The notes: generated by a model not told the origin, from the sequence alone. A stretch of 64,000 nt of DNA from an uncultured Lachnospiraceae bacterium (GCA_947626745.1 CANQTF010000002.1:208895-272894), one strand, 5' to 3'. Positions 18,652 through 27,713 are shown, counted from the stretch's first letter. Translations and numbers: made by a program.

Positions 18652-20334
18652 ATGTTAAACTACAAACGTTACCGCAGAAACCCGGTGGTGGATTACCCGG
18701 AGAGAGAATGGCCGAATAAGGAGATCGAGAAAGCGCCCGTCTGGTGCAGCGTGGATCTGCGCGACGGCAATCAGGCGTTGATCGATCCGATGATCGTCTC
18801 GGAAAAGATCGAGTTCTTTAATTATCTGATCAAGCTGGGCTTTAAGGAGATCGAGATCGGCTTCCCCGCAGCGAGCCAGATTGAATTTGATTTTCTGCGG
18901 CAGCTGATCGACCGCAAGCTGATCCCCGACGACGTGGTGGTGCAGGTGCTGACGCAGTGCCGCGAGGAGCTTGTCGCGAGGACATTTGAGTCTATTCAGG
19001 GCTGTAAACAGGCGATCGTGCATATCTATAATTCCACCTCGACCCTGCAGCGCGACGTGGTGTTCAATATGAACCGTGAACAGATCATAGGCATCGCCGT
19101 GGAAGGCACGAAAATGGTGAAACGGTATGCCAAGGACTTTCCCGGCAAGATCATACTGGAGTATTCGCCGGAAAGCTTTACGGGTACGGAGCTTGATTTT
19201 GCACTGGAGATCTGTACGGCTGTGCAGGAGGAATGGGGGCCTACCAAGGAAGATCCCATGATCATCAATCTGCCTTCCACCGTCGAGATGAACACGCCGA
19301 ATGTGTATGCGGATCAGATCGAGTGGATGAACAAGCACTTTAAAAACAGGGAGAGCATCATCTTAAGCGTACACCCTCACAATGACCGTGGCACCGGCGT
19401 GGCCAGCGCGGAACTGGCGCTGCTTGCGGGCGCGGAGCGCGTGGAGGGAACGCTGTTCGGCAACGGCGAGAGGACAGGCAACGTGGATATCATGAATCTG
19501 GCATACAATATGTTCTCGCAGGGGATCGACCCCAAGCTGGCTATCGAACATGTCAACGAGAGCATCGAGATCTATGAGAGGTGCTGCAAGATACCGATCC
19601 ACCCCAGACACCCCTATGCGGGCAAGCTGGTGTTCACCGCTTTCTCCGGTTCTCATCAGGATGCGATCAACAAGGGCGTCAAGGCGCTGAAGGAGAGAGG
19701 CAGCGAGATATGGCAGGTGCCGTATCTGCCGATCGATCCTGCGGATATCGGCAGGGAGTACGAGCCGATCGTGCGCATCAACTCGCAGTCTGGCAAGGGC
19801 GGCGTGGCGTTCATCATGGACACATACTTTGGATTTAAGCTGCCGAAAGGCATGCACAAGGAGTTTGCCAATGTGATTCAGGATATCTCCGAGAAGCAGG
19901 GCGAGGTGTCTCCGGATCAGATCATGGAGAACTTCCGCCAGCAGTATTTGGAACAGAAAGAGCCGTTCCATTTCCGCAAGCTGCGTGTAGATGATCTGAG
20001 CGGGGAGACAAAGTCGGAATTTGACACGAAGGTTACGATCACTTATACGGACCACGGCGTCGAGAAGACCTTTGAGGCGGTCGGCAACGGCCCTATCGAT
20101 GCGGCGAAGCGCGGGCTTCAGGAGGAACTGGACATCGACATCAAGATCCTCGATTACGAGGAGCATGCGCTGCAGAGCGGATCGAACTCACAGGCGGCCG
20201 CCTATATCCATCTGCTGGACGTGGAGAGCGGAAGTGTCACCTACGGTGTGGGCGTAAGCTCCAACATAACGCGCGCATCTGTGCGGGCGATCTTCTCGGC
20301 GATCAACAGACTGGGTCTGGGGCAGCACAAATAG
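18652..20334 (+). CDS. leuA: 2-isopropylmalate synthase
   Basis: LeuA condenses 2-oxoisovalerate with acetyl-CoA, the first committed step of leucine synthesis. The 560-residue length and start (MLNYKRYRRNPVVDYPEREW) fit the second LeuA subfamily. Motifs include CSVDLRDGNQALIDPM (metal and substrate), the HPHNDRGTG metal site and a C-terminal LeuA dimer/allosteric domain. GGTGGAGG precedes the start. No other leu genes are adjacent and the roughly 50-bp gap upstream is too short for a T-box, so I see no leucine-responsive leader. Confidence 0.96.
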   Translation: MLNYKRYRRNPVVDYPEREWPNKEIEKAPVWCSVDLRDGNQALIDPMIVSEKIEFFNYLIKLGFKEIEIGFPAASQIEFDFLRQLIDRKLIPDDVVVQVLTQCREELVARTFESIQGCKQAIVHIYNSTSTLQRDVVFNMNREQIIGIAVEGTKMVKRYAKDFPGKIILEYSPESFTGTELDFALEICTAVQEEWGPTKEDPMIINLPSTVEMNTPNVYADQIEWMNKHFKNRESIILSVHPHNDRGTGVASAELALLAGAERVEGTLFGNGERTGNVDIMNLAYNMFSQGIDPKLAIEHVNESIEIYERCCKIPIHPRHPYAGKLVFTAFSGSHQDAINKGVKALKERGSEIWQVPYLPIDPADIGREYEPIVRINSQSGKGGVAFIMDTYFGFKLPKGMHKEFANVIQDISEKQGEVSPDQIMENFRQQYLEQKEPFHFRKLRVDDLSGETKSEFDTKVTITYTDHGVEKTFEAVGNGPIDAAKRGLQEELDIDIKILDYEEHALQSGSNSQAAAYIHLLDVESGSVTYGVGVSSNITRASVRAIFSAINRLGLGQHK

Positions 20335-20365
20335 ACGATGACGACAGTAATAGGAGGTGCGGTGT

Positions 20366-21085
20366 ATGGAAGAACTTGAACAGCTTCGCCGGTGGGTGAA
20401 GGAAAGTAACAATATCGTGTTTTTCGGCGGCGCGGGTGTGTCCACCGAGAGCGGGATACCGGATTTCAGAAGCGTGGACGGTCTGTACCACCAGCAGTAC
20501 GACTATCCGCCGGAGACGATCCTGAGTCATACGTTCTACCGAAAGAAGACAGAGGAATTCTATCGCTTCTACCGCGCGAAGATGTTATGTCTCGACGCGA
20601 AGCCGAACGCAGCGCACCTGAAACTGGCGCAGTGGGAGCGTGAGGGAAAACTCAAGGCCGTAGTCACGCAGAACATCGACGGGCTGCATCAGGCGGCCGG
20701 GAGCAAGGTCGTGCTGGAGCTGCACGGTTCGGTACTGCGCAACTACTGTGAACAGTGCGGAGCGTCCTATGATGCGGCGTATATCCTGCATTCGGAGGGC
20801 GTGCCGAAATGCAGCGCCTGCGGCGGCAGCATCAAGCCCGACGTGGTGCTGTACGAGGAGGGGCTGAACCAGAAGACGCTGTCTGACGCCATACGGTATA
20901 TCAGCGAGGCCGACGTGCTTATCGTGGGCGGCACTTCTCTTGCGGTCTATCCGGCGGCGGGACTGTTGGATTATTACACCGGAAACAAGCTGGTGCTGGT
21001 GAACAAGACACCGACGCCGAAGGACAGCATGGCGGATCTGATCGTGCAGGGCAGTATCGGCGAGATCTTCTCTCAGCTTGACTGA
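20366..21085 (+). CDS. cobB: NAD-dependent protein deacetylase (sirtuin, Sir2 family)
   Basis: It removes acyl groups from protein lysines using NAD+. The ATG at 20366 lies 8 nt after AGGAGG and gives 239 residues. Present are GGAGVSTESGIPDFRS (NAD binding), TQNIDGLHQ, the catalytic His in ELHGSV, four zinc Cys (CEQC and CSAC) and GGTSLAVYPAAG. The class appears closer to U/III-type bacterial sirtuins; substrate range cannot be told. It is followed 14 bp later by a DUF951 gene, probably in one transcript. Confidence 0.93.
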   Translation: MEELEQLRRWVKESNNIVFFGGAGVSTESGIPDFRSVDGLYHQQYDYPPETILSHTFYRKKTEEFYRFYRAKMLCLDAKPNAAHLKLAQWEREGKLKAVVTQNIDGLHQAAGSKVVLELHGSVLRNYCEQCGASYDAAYILHSEGVPKCSACGGSIKPDVVLYEEGLNQKTLSDAIRYISEADVLIVGGTSLAVYPAAGLLDYYTGNKLVLVNKTPTPKDSMADLIVQGSIGEIFSQLD

Positions 21086-21099
21086 CGGCGGAGGCGCGT

Positions 21100-21318
21100 A
21101 TGGATATTCAGGTGGGCGATATTTTAAAGATGAAGAAGCAGCACCCCTGCGGTTCACAGGAGTGGGAGGTACTGCGTGTCGGCGCGGACTTCCGTTTGAA
21201 GTGCATGGGCTGCGGTCATCAGATCATGATCGCGCGCAGACAGGCGGAGAAGAACATCAAAGCGGTCATCGGCAGAATCGGAGGAATTTCTGAAAAACCA
21301 CTTGCAGATCATTCCTGA
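21100..21318 (+). CDS. DUF951 family protein
   Basis: A 72-residue protein with the family hallmarks MDIQVGDILKMKKQHPCGS, EWEVLRVGADFRLKCMGCGH and a short C-terminal extension. The CMGC and His may bind metal. The fold is probably SH3-like; the function is unknown. The family is conserved in Firmicutes, often near rpsF or ychF. GGAGG precedes the start. The next gene is rpsF, but promoters for rpsF overlap the end of this gene. Confidence 0.88.
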   Translation: MDIQVGDILKMKKQHPCGSQEWEVLRVGADFRLKCMGCGHQIMIARRQAEKNIKAVIGRIGGISEKPLADHS

Positions 21319-21348
21319 CTGTGTTATGATAAAGACTCGTGATATACT
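21302..21348 (+). promoter_or_regulatory. Two candidate promoters for rpsF-ssb-rpsR
   Basis: The first is TTGCAG (21302-21307), 17 bp, TATGAT (21325-21330). The second is an extended -10, TGATATACT (21340-21348). Both lie at the end of the DUF951 gene. Confidence 0.55.
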
Positions 21349-21353
21349 AATAT

Positions 21354-21423
21354 TTTGGCTGAAAAGCCAACTATCCTTGCTCCTTTTTCGGAAGGGGCCA
21401 GAGACCAAAAGGAGGGAAACAGC
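21354..21423 (+). promoter_or_regulatory. rpsF leader with two hairpins, possible S6:S18 autoregulatory site
   Basis: The leader holds a perfect stem TTGGCT GAAA AGCCAA (21355-21370) and a second, GCTCCTT with AAGGGGC (21379-21385, 21392-21398) closing on TTTCGG. S6:S18-binding leaders before rpsF are known in many bacteria, but I cannot confirm the conserved core here. Confidence 0.35.
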
Positions 21424-21714
21424 ATGAACAAATACGAGTTAGCCGTTGTTGTTAGTGCAAAGATCGAAGATGACGAAAGAGCCGCTACCTTGGAGAAGGC
21501 CAAAGCTCTCGTAGAGAGATTCGGCGGCCAGATCACCAATGTAGATGACTGGGGCAAGAAGAAGTTAGCTTACGAGATCCAGAAGATGAAAGAAGCTTAC
21601 TATTACTTTATCCAGTTTGAAGCAGAGAGCAGCGCTCCGGCCGAGATCGAGAGCCGTATCCGCATCATGGATAACGTCATCAGATATCTGTGCGTCAGAC
21701 AAGACGAGAAATAG
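21424..21714 (+). CDS. rpsF: 30S ribosomal protein S6
   Basis: The small-subunit protein S6 pairs with S18 on the platform. From the ATG at 21424, after AAAGGAGGG, it has 96 residues, starting MNKYELAVVVSAKIEDDER with the typical WGKKKLAYEIQKMKEAYYY. The longer open frame upstream covers the leader and is not coding. It heads the standard rpsF-ssb-rpsR operon. Confidence 0.97.
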   Translation: MNKYELAVVVSAKIEDDERAATLEKAKALVERFGGQITNVDDWGKKKLAYEIQKMKEAYYYFIQFEAESSAPAEIESRIRIMDNVIRYLCVRQDEK

Positions 21715-21726
21715 AAAGAGGTTTAT

Positions 21727-22170
21727 ATGAATAAAGTAATACTTATGGGGCGTTTGACGAGAGATCCCGAAGTGAGATACTCTCAGGGCGAGAACGCTAC
21801 GGCAGTTGCGAGATATACACTGGCTGTAGACCGCAGATTCAGTCGTAACAATGATGAGCAGACCGCAGACTTTATCAGCTGTGTCGCTTTCGGCAGAGCG
21901 GGCGAGTTCGCGGAGAAGTATCTTCACAAAGGAACGAAGATCGCGATCACGGGGCGTATCCAGACAGGCAGCTATACGAACAAGGATGGCGTCAAGGTGT
22001 ATACGACGGATATCGTGGTGGAAGATCAGGAGTTTGCCGAGAGCAAGAACAGTGCCGGAGGAAACGGCGACGGAGGCTTTGCTCCCGCAAACAGACCCGC
22101 ACCGGCGGCAGCCGGCGACGGTTTTATGAATATCCCCGACGGGATCGACGAGGAACTGCCGTTCAACTAA
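21727..22170 (+). CDS. ssb: Single-stranded DNA-binding protein
   Basis: SSB coats ssDNA in replication and repair. The OB fold begins MNKVILMGRLTRDPEVRY and includes YTLAVDRRF and the central ADFISCVAFGRAGEFAEKYL. The 147-residue protein ends in an Ala/Pro-rich linker and the acidic tip DEELPFN, which recruits partner proteins. It lies between rpsF and rpsR with short gaps. Confidence 0.97.
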   Translation: MNKVILMGRLTRDPEVRYSQGENATAVARYTLAVDRRFSRNNDEQTADFISCVAFGRAGEFAEKYLHKGTKIAITGRIQTGSYTNKDGVKVYTTDIVVEDQEFAESKNSAGGNGDGGFAPANRPAPAAAGDGFMNIPDGIDEELPFN

Positions 22171-22199
22171 CAGTTGGATTTTAGAAGGAGGCAATGACC

Positions 22200-22463
22200 A
22201 TGGCATTTAATAAAACAGACAAGCCGGATTTCCCTGCTAAGAAGAAAGGCGGGATGCGCAGAAGAAAGAAAGTGTGCGTCTTCTGCGGTAAAGATAATGT
22301 GATCGATTACAAGGATACCAACAAACTCAAGAGATACGTATCCGAGAGAGGTAAGATCCTTCCCAGAAGGATCACCGGCAACTGTGCGAAGCATCAGCGT
22401 GCCTTGACGGTAGCGATCAAGCGCGCGAGACACTTGGCGCTTATGCCTTACGTTCAGGACTAA
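22200..22463 (+). CDS. rpsR: 30S ribosomal protein S18
   Basis: The S6 partner in the 30S platform. The ATG at 22200 is 8 nt from GGAGG and gives 87 residues; the ATG at 22194 is too close to the site. The Cys pair in [10 protein letters not shown] suggests the zinc-binding paralogue type (C+). The basic C-terminus has [21 protein letters not shown] terminator follows. Confidence 0.97.
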   Translation: MAFNKTDKPDFPAKKKGGMRRRKKVCVFCGKDNVIDYKDTNKLKRYVSERGKILPRRITGNCAKHQRALTVAIKRARHLALMPYVQD

Positions 22464-22473
22464 ACGATATGCG

Positions 22474-22508
22474 AGACCCGGCCGTGATGCGGTCGGGTCT
22501 TTGTTTTT
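22474..22508 (+). terminator. Rho-independent terminator after rpsR
   Basis: AGACCCGGCCG TGATG CGGTCGGGTCT, an 11-bp stem with one G-T pair (22474-22500), followed by TTGTTTTT. Confidence 0.9.
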
Positions 22509-22625
22509 CCATACTATATCATGTCATTTTTTCATGAAAAAAATCTATATATTGGAGTGGCATGAATCGGTAAAAAATGCTATACTTATACTGTTGTGTA
22601 AGCACAGGATCGTCTGATCCATACG

Positions 22626-24704
22626 ATGCGGATTGGAAAAAATATGATGAAAAACAGCGTTAAGCTAAAAGGAAGATTGAAGACTTATATGCAGTCTTCT
22701 TTATATCTTGGGCTGCTGCTGGTCGCCGTAGATATCCTTATCTATATGATAGACTACAGAGCGGGACTGGTACTCAGCGGATTTATTATATTTTATATTG
22801 CCATTATTCTGTCCATGATGTTCTACAACAAACCGGTCATCATGAATGAGCTGGTCAGTTTTGCCACACAGTACGGACAGATCCAGAGAAGGCTCTTGCG
22901 GGATCTGGAGCTGCCGCACGCATTGTTGGATGATGCGGGTAAGATCATTTGGACGAACATAGCGTTTGAGAAAGTCGTACATCAGGAAAAAGGATACCGC
23001 AAATCCGTTACGTCACTGTTCCCGTCTATCACGAAGGACAAGCTGCCGGGCATGAACGGGGAAGACGAAGTCGAGTTTGATCTGGAATACGAGTCCGGCA
23101 ATTACGTCGCGAAGCTGAAGAAGATCTCCCTGAAGGAAATGGCGGAGAATAGTGATATCATTGAGGCGAAGGGATATAACGGTTATCTTATCGCCCTATA
23201 CCTGTTTGACGAGACGGCGCTGAAGATCGCGCTGAAAGAGGTTGACGACCAGTCGCTTGCGGTGGGGCTGATCTATCTGGATAATTATGACGAGGCGCTG
23301 GAGAGCGTGGAGGAGGTAAGGCGTTCTCTGCTGATCGCACTGATAGACCGTAAAGTCAACAAGTACATCGCGTCCATGGACGGTATCTGCAAGAAGCTGG
23401 AAAAAGACAAATATTTTGTGATCATGCGCAAGGAGGCGGCGCTCCAGCTTCAGGAAAACCGCTTTGATCTGCTGGAGGACGTCAAGACCGTCAACATCGG
23501 TAATGAAATGGCTGTCACGCTCAGTATCGGTATGGGATTGGACGGACTCAGCTATACGCAGAATTATGAGTTTGCGCGCAACGCGATAGATATCGCGCTC
23601 GGCCGCGGCGGCGATCAGGCGGTCGTCAAGATGCCCGTGAATGTTGTGTACTACGGCGGCAAGAGCCAGCAGGTAGAGAAGAGCACGCGCGTCAAGGCGA
23701 GAGTGAAAGCCCATGCGCTGAAGGAGATCATCTCCGTCAAAGATGAAGTGTACGTTATGGGCCACCGCCTCGGAGATGTGGACAGCTTCGGCGCGTCGGT
23801 GGGGATCTACAGGGTCGCCAAAGCGCTGGATAAGAAAGCGCACATCATATTGAATGACGTGACCTCGTCCATGCAGCCTATGGTGGAGATGTTCAGGCAT
23901 AACGACGAGTATGAGGACGACATGATCATCAGCAACGCGCAGGCGCTGGAAATGGCGGGCAGCAACGCGGTCCTTGTGGTGGTGGACGTCAATAAACCGA
24001 GCATTACGGAATGTCCCGAACTTTTGAAACGGTGTAAATCCGTAGTCGTTCTGGATCATCACAGACAGGGCGCGGAGATCATTGAGAATGCGACGCTGTC
24101 CTATATCGAAGCGTATGCGTCCTCGGCCTGTGAAATGGTATCGGAGATCCTGCAGTACATCAGCGACAACCTGAAGCTGCGGCCGGAAGAGGCCGATTGT
24201 ATGTATTCCGGCATCATGATAGACACGAACAATTTCATGACGAAAACCGGCGTCAGGACCTTTGAGGCGGCAGCATTTCTCAGGAGAAACGGCGCGGACG
24301 TGACCCGCGTCAGGAAACTGTTTCGGGACGATGCGGCAGAATATAAGGCAAAGGCCGATGCGGTCAGTCAGGCGGAGATCTACAGAGAGGCGTATGCGAT
24401 CTCCGTGTGTACGGGCGAAGATGTGGCGAGTCCTACCGTGGTCGGCGCACAGGCGGCTAATGAACTGCTGAACATCAAAGGGATCAAGGCAAGCTTTATC
24501 CTGACGCCGTACAACGGCATCATCTATATCAGTGCGCGCTCTATTGACGAAGTAAACGTACAGGTCATCATGGAGCGGATGGGCGGCGGCGGACATCTGA
24601 ATATCGCAGGCGCCCAGATAGAGAACGGCTCTGTCGAGGAAGGCATTGTTGCGATCAAGAGGACGTTAGATGCGATGATAGAGGAAGGCGAATTGGAGGC
24701 ATAA
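22626..24704 (+). CDS. gdpP: c-di-AMP phosphodiesterase GdpP
   Basis: GdpP hydrolyses c-di-AMP to pApA and so opposes CdaA. The 692-residue layout is standard: two N-terminal membrane helices (about 25-65), a PAS-like region, a degenerate GGDEF domain (SIGMGLDGLSY), then DHH (MGHRLGDVDSFGAS, VVVDVN, VLDHHR) and DHHA1 ending in MGGGGHLNIAGAQ. The start is uncertain: ATGs at 22626 and 22644 both have poor ribosome binding sites. It heads gdpP-rplI-dnaB, a common Firmicute order. TATACT repeats at 22581-22592 may be part of its promoter. Confidence 0.94.
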   Translation: MRIGKNMMKNSVKLKGRLKTYMQSSLYLGLLLVAVDILIYMIDYRAGLVLSGFIIFYIAIILSMMFYNKPVIMNELVSFATQYGQIQRRLLRDLELPHALLDDAGKIIWTNIAFEKVVHQEKGYRKSVTSLFPSITKDKLPGMNGEDEVEFDLEYESGNYVAKLKKISLKEMAENSDIIEAKGYNGYLIALYLFDETALKIALKEVDDQSLAVGLIYLDNYDEALESVEEVRRSLLIALIDRKVNKYIASMDGICKKLEKDKYFVIMRKEAALQLQENRFDLLEDVKTVNIGNEMAVTLSIGMGLDGLSYTQNYEFARNAIDIALGRGGDQAVVKMPVNVVYYGGKSQQVEKSTRVKARVKAHALKEIISVKDEVYVMGHRLGDVDSFGASVGIYRVAKALDKKAHIILNDVTSSMQPMVEMFRHNDEYEDDMIISNAQALEMAGSNAVLVVVDVNKPSITECPELLKRCKSVVVLDHHRQGAEIIENATLSYIEAYASSACEMVSEILQYISDNLKLRPEEADCMYSGIMIDTNNFMTKTGVRTFEAAAFLRRNGADVTRVRKLFRDDAAEYKAKADAVSQAEIYREAYAISVCTGEDVASPTVVGAQAANELLNIKGIKASFILTPYNGIIYISARSIDEVNVQVIMERMGGGGHLNIAGAQIENGSVEEGIVAIKRTLDAMIEEGELEA

Positions 24705-24710
24705 GCAAGT

Positions 24711-25160
24711 ATGAAAGTGATTCTTTTGGAAGACGTTAAGTCCTTGGGAAAAAAGGGCGAGATCGTGAATGTGAGCGACGGATATGCCAGAAACTATGTC
24801 TTGCCAAAAAAGATAGGCGTAGAGGCCAACTCCGCCAACATGAACGATCTGAAGCTGCAGAAGCAGAATGCGGATAAAGTGGCGCAGGAACAGCTCGAGG
24901 CAGCCAGACAGCTTGCCGAGGCGCTGGAGACTAAGGAGGTCGTACTCAAAATGCGCTCCGGCGAGGGAGGACGCGCTTTCGGCTCCATTTCATCGAAAGA
25001 GATTGCCGCCGCAGCCAAGCAGCAGTGCGCGCTGGAGCTGGATAAAAAGAAGATCCAACTGCCGGAAGCGATCAAAGCGCTGGGAGTCTATGAGGTGAGC
25101 ATTAAGCTGCACCCGAAGGTGACCGGCAAGCTGCGGGTGAAGGTAGTGGAAGAAAACTAG
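24711..25160 (+). CDS. rplI: 50S ribosomal protein L9
   Basis: L9 is a two-domain protein at the L1 stalk base that supports translational fidelity. The 149 residues start MKVILLEDVKSLGKKGEIVN with GYARNYVLPKKIG, then a long connecting helix and a C-terminal domain (GRAFGSISSKEIA). It starts 6 bp after gdpP and 15 bp before dnaB. Confidence 0.97.
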   Translation: MKVILLEDVKSLGKKGEIVNVSDGYARNYVLPKKIGVEANSANMNDLKLQKQNADKVAQEQLEAARQLAEALETKEVVLKMRSGEGGRAFGSISSKEIAAAAKQQCALELDKKKIQLPEAIKALGVYEVSIKLHPKVTGKLRVKVVEEN

Positions 25161-25175
25161 ATTCCGGGAGAGTGG

Positions 25176-26522
25176 GTGGCAGATTTGGAGGAAGCGTTAC
25201 TGAAGAGAATATTGCCGCACAGCATCGAGGCGGAGCAGTCTGTCATCGGGTCTATGATCATGGATCGGGAGGCGATCGTGATCGCTTCGGAGATCGTTCT
25301 CGCGGAGGATTTCTATAACAAGCAGTACGGCGTGCTTTTTGACACGATGGTGGAGCTGAATGACGAGGGCAAGCCGGTGGATCTGGTCACATTGCAGGAT
25401 CGGCTGAAAGAGAAAGACGTGCCGCCCGAGGTGAGCAGTCTGGAATTTATACGGGATCTGATCACGGCGGTGCCGACGTCGGCAAACGTAAAGTATTATG
25501 CAAACATCGTGGCGGAGAAAGCGACGCTGCGCAGACTGATACGCATCAATGAGGAGATCGCCAACGCCTGTTATGTCGGCAAAGACAGTCTGGAGGATAT
25601 TCTGGCCGATACGGAAAAGCGCGTTTTCGATTTGATCCAGCGCAAAAATACGGGAGAGTTTGTACCGATCCGGCAGATCGTTATGGACGTTATGGACACG
25701 ATCGAGAGAGCGTCTCACAACAAAGGAAATGTGACCGGCGTTGCGACGGGCTTTCTGGATCTGGACTACAAGACGGCGGGACTGCAGCCCTCCGACCTCA
25801 TTTTGGTGGCGGCGAGGCCGTCAATGGGCAAGACGGCGTTCGTGCTGAACATAGCCGAATACGTGGCGTTTAAACAGGGGCAGACGGTGGCGATCTTCAG
25901 TTTGGAAATGTCGAAGGAGCAGTTGGTGAACCGTCTGTTCTCTATGGAATCCAAAGTGGATTCGCAGCATCTTAGGACGGGAAATCTGTCTGACGCGGAG
26001 TGGGAGAAGCTGATCGAGAGCGCCGGCATCATCGGCAAGTCCAATCTCATCATAGACGACACACCCGGCATCGGCATCTCGGAGCTGCGTTCCAAATGCC
26101 GAAAGTACAAGCTGGAGCACGATCTGCAGATGATCATTATCGACTACTTGCAGTTGATGTCCGGCAGCGGGCGTTCTACGGATTCCAGACAGCAGGAGAT
26201 ATCCGACATCTCCCGTTCCCTGAAAGCGCTGGCGAGAGAACTGCGCGTGCCGGTGGTGGCGCTGTCGCAGCTCAGCCGTGCGGTGGAACAGCGGCCGGAT
26301 CATAGACCGATGCTGTCGGATCTGCGTGAGTCCGGCGCGATCGAGCAGGACGCGGACGTGGTGATGTTCATCTACAGAGACGATTACTATAATAAGGATA
26401 CGGAGCGAAAAGGCGTCGCGGAGATCATTATCGCGAAGCAGAGGAACGGCCCTATCGGCACGGTGGAATTGGTGTGGCTGCCGGATTATACCAAATTTGC
26501 CAATATCGACCTGCGCAGATAG
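25176..26522 (+). CDS. dnaB: Replicative DNA helicase
   Basis: The hexameric fork helicase (DnaC in Bacillus nomenclature). It uses a GTG start 5 nt after GGGAG, giving 448 residues with N-terminal LPHSIEAEQSVIGSMI, Walker A ARPSMGKTAF, Walker B IIIDYLQLM and the arginine-finger region LSDLRESGAIEQDADVV. The helicase loader and DnaD are encoded in the same window at 57-59 kb. It is the last gene of gdpP-rplI-dnaB, followed by a terminator. Confidence 0.97.
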   Translation: MADLEEALLKRILPHSIEAEQSVIGSMIMDREAIVIASEIVLAEDFYNKQYGVLFDTMVELNDEGKPVDLVTLQDRLKEKDVPPEVSSLEFIRDLITAVPTSANVKYYANIVAEKATLRRLIRINEEIANACYVGKDSLEDILADTEKRVFDLIQRKNTGEFVPIRQIVMDVMDTIERASHNKGNVTGVATGFLDLDYKTAGLQPSDLILVAARPSMGKTAFVLNIAEYVAFKQGQTVAIFSLEMSKEQLVNRLFSMESKVDSQHLRTGNLSDAEWEKLIESAGIIGKSNLIIDDTPGIGISELRSKCRKYKLEHDLQMIIIDYLQLMSGSGRSTDSRQQEISDISRSLKALARELRVPVVALSQLSRAVEQRPDHRPMLSDLRESGAIEQDADVVMFIYRDDYYNKDTERKGVAEIIIAKQRNGPIGTVELVWLPDYTKFANIDLRR

Positions 26523-26563
26523 ACGACAAACGATCTACCAAAGTGAATTACGGACAAGACACG

Positions 26564-26598
26564 AAAGAGACGATCCTGAGAGGACTGTCTCTTTTTTT
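26564..26598 (+). terminator. Rho-independent terminator after dnaB
   Basis: AAGAGAC pairs with GTCTCTT, with a CCT/AGG inner pairing, and is followed by a run of seven T. The merR gene starts only about 30 bp downstream, so read-through may feed it. Confidence 0.8.
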
Positions 26599-26629
26599 GT
26601 AAAATATGAAGATCCGGGAGGGAAGCTGC

Positions 26630-27346
26630 ATGGAACAGGAATCAATCTACTACATATCGGAGGCTGCCAAGAAGGTGCAGGTGGAAAGCCATGTGCTGCG
26701 CTATTGGGAAGAGGAGCTGCAGCTTCCCATCAAACGCAACGAGATGGGGCACCGCTGCTATACGGACGATGACATACGCAGACTCAGAGAGATCAAAGCG
26801 CTTAAGGAACAGGGATTGCAGTTGAAAGCGATCCGCACGATCCTATTTAAAATGCCGGCAGAAGAACAGGAATGCCGAGCGGAAGGGCAGGAACAGCAGG
26901 AGCAGGGAAATCATACGCAGACCGGGAGGGACAGGCTCATGGAGATGGTAAGAGAACGTGTGGGAGACAAGGTCAAGGAAAAAGAGGAAATGCTCATGAA
27001 CAGGCCGCACAAATATGTGGTGGAGCTGACCGGAGACACCAAAGAAGTGACTGTGCAGGAGCAGACGGATATAGATATGGACGTGGCGAAAGACCAAAAG
27101 GCAGCAAGGCTGCAATATCTGCTTCAGCACATGATCACGGAGGCGGTGCGGACAGCGAACCAAGAGCTGTGTGACGATGTGAAGAACAGCATATTAAAAG
27201 AACTGGACTATCAGTTCCGTATGCAGGAGGAGCGGGACGAACAGCACCGTAAACAGGAGGAAGAGCATTACCGCAGGATAGACGAGATGATCAGAGAGCG
27301 GCATAAACCGAAAGAGAGATTTGTCATCAACAAAAAGAAATCATAG
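26630..27346 (+). CDS. MerR-family transcriptional regulator with long coiled-coil tail
   Basis: The DNA-binding half is a clear MerR winged helix: YYISEAAKKVQVESHVLRYW, GHRCYTDDDIRRLREI and LKEQGLQLKAIRTIL. After about residue 85 comes a charged, Glu/Gln-rich segment and a C-terminal coiled-coil (EERDEQHRKQEEEHYRRIDE) instead of a known ligand domain, so the signal is unknown. The ATG at 26630 lies 8 nt after GGGAGG; the ATG at 26606 is too close to the terminator. The 238-residue protein may be autoregulated. No obvious target operon is adjacent. Confidence 0.85.
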   Translation: MEQESIYYISEAAKKVQVESHVLRYWEEELQLPIKRNEMGHRCYTDDDIRRLREIKALKEQGLQLKAIRTILFKMPAEEQECRAEGQEQQEQGNHTQTGRDRLMEMVRERVGDKVKEKEEMLMNRPHKYVVELTGDTKEVTVQEQTDIDMDVAKDQKAARLQYLLQHMITEAVRTANQELCDDVKNSILKELDYQFRMQEERDEQHRKQEEEHYRRIDEMIRERHKPKERFVINKKKS

Positions 27347-27361
27347 AGAGCCGTTAGCCAA

Positions 27362-27394
27362 AATAAGAGAACCACATCATGCGGTTCTCTTATT
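27362..27394. terminator. Bidirectional terminator between merR and ferredoxin
   Basis: AATAAGAGAACC pairs perfectly with GGTTCTCTTATT (12-bp stem, 9-nt loop). It separates two convergent genes. The U-rich part is contained in the stem on both strands. Confidence 0.75.
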
Positions 27395-27425
27395 GTATGC
27401 TTATTGTCCTTATGTCCCTACAAGA

Positions 27426-27596
27426 TCAGCCCTGTGAGATAGAACCTGTCGGGCAGACACCCGCGCAGGAACCGCACTCGATGCACTTGTCGGGATCGAT
27501 CTCGAACTTGCCGTCGCCCATGCTGATCGCGCCGACAGGACACTGTGCCTCGCAAGCGCCGCATGCCACACAAGCGTCACTGATTACATATGCCAT
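27426..27596 (-). CDS. Two-[4Fe-4S] ferredoxin, 56 residues
   Basis: A clostridial-type ferredoxin that passes electrons in fermentation (for example with pyruvate:ferredoxin oxidoreductase or hydrogenase). The protein starts MAYVISDACVACGACEAQCP, and its second cluster motif is KCIECGSCAGVCPTG. Both CxxCxxCxxxCP motifs are complete, so two cubane clusters are expected. AAGGAGG precedes the start at 27596. It is short enough to be missed by length filters. It is monocistronic, with its own promoter and a shared convergent terminator. Confidence 0.95.
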   Translation of the reverse strand: MAYVISDACVACGACEAQCPVGAISMGDGKFEIDPDKCIECGSCAGVCPTGSISQG

Positions 27597-27661
27597 AACT
27601 GTTATCCTCCTTATATTATGAGACTATGTTTGATTGATTGAGCTTCAATCTGCTATTTTTT

Positions 27662-27690
27662 ATTGTAATATAAAAAGCGCTAAGATACAA
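27662..27690 (-). promoter_or_regulatory. Promoter of the ferredoxin gene
   Basis: On the - strand TTGTAT (27690-27685), a 17-bp spacer and TACAAT (27667-27662). The leader is about 58 nt. Confidence 0.55.
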
Positions 27691-27713
27691 GGGTAAAGTG
27701 TCATTATTTCCGC

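Noticed and set aside
27379..27621. + strand frame of 80 codons opposite the ferredoxin
   Set aside because: The - strand encodes a complete two-cluster ferredoxin with a strong ribosome binding site; the + frame is its shadow.
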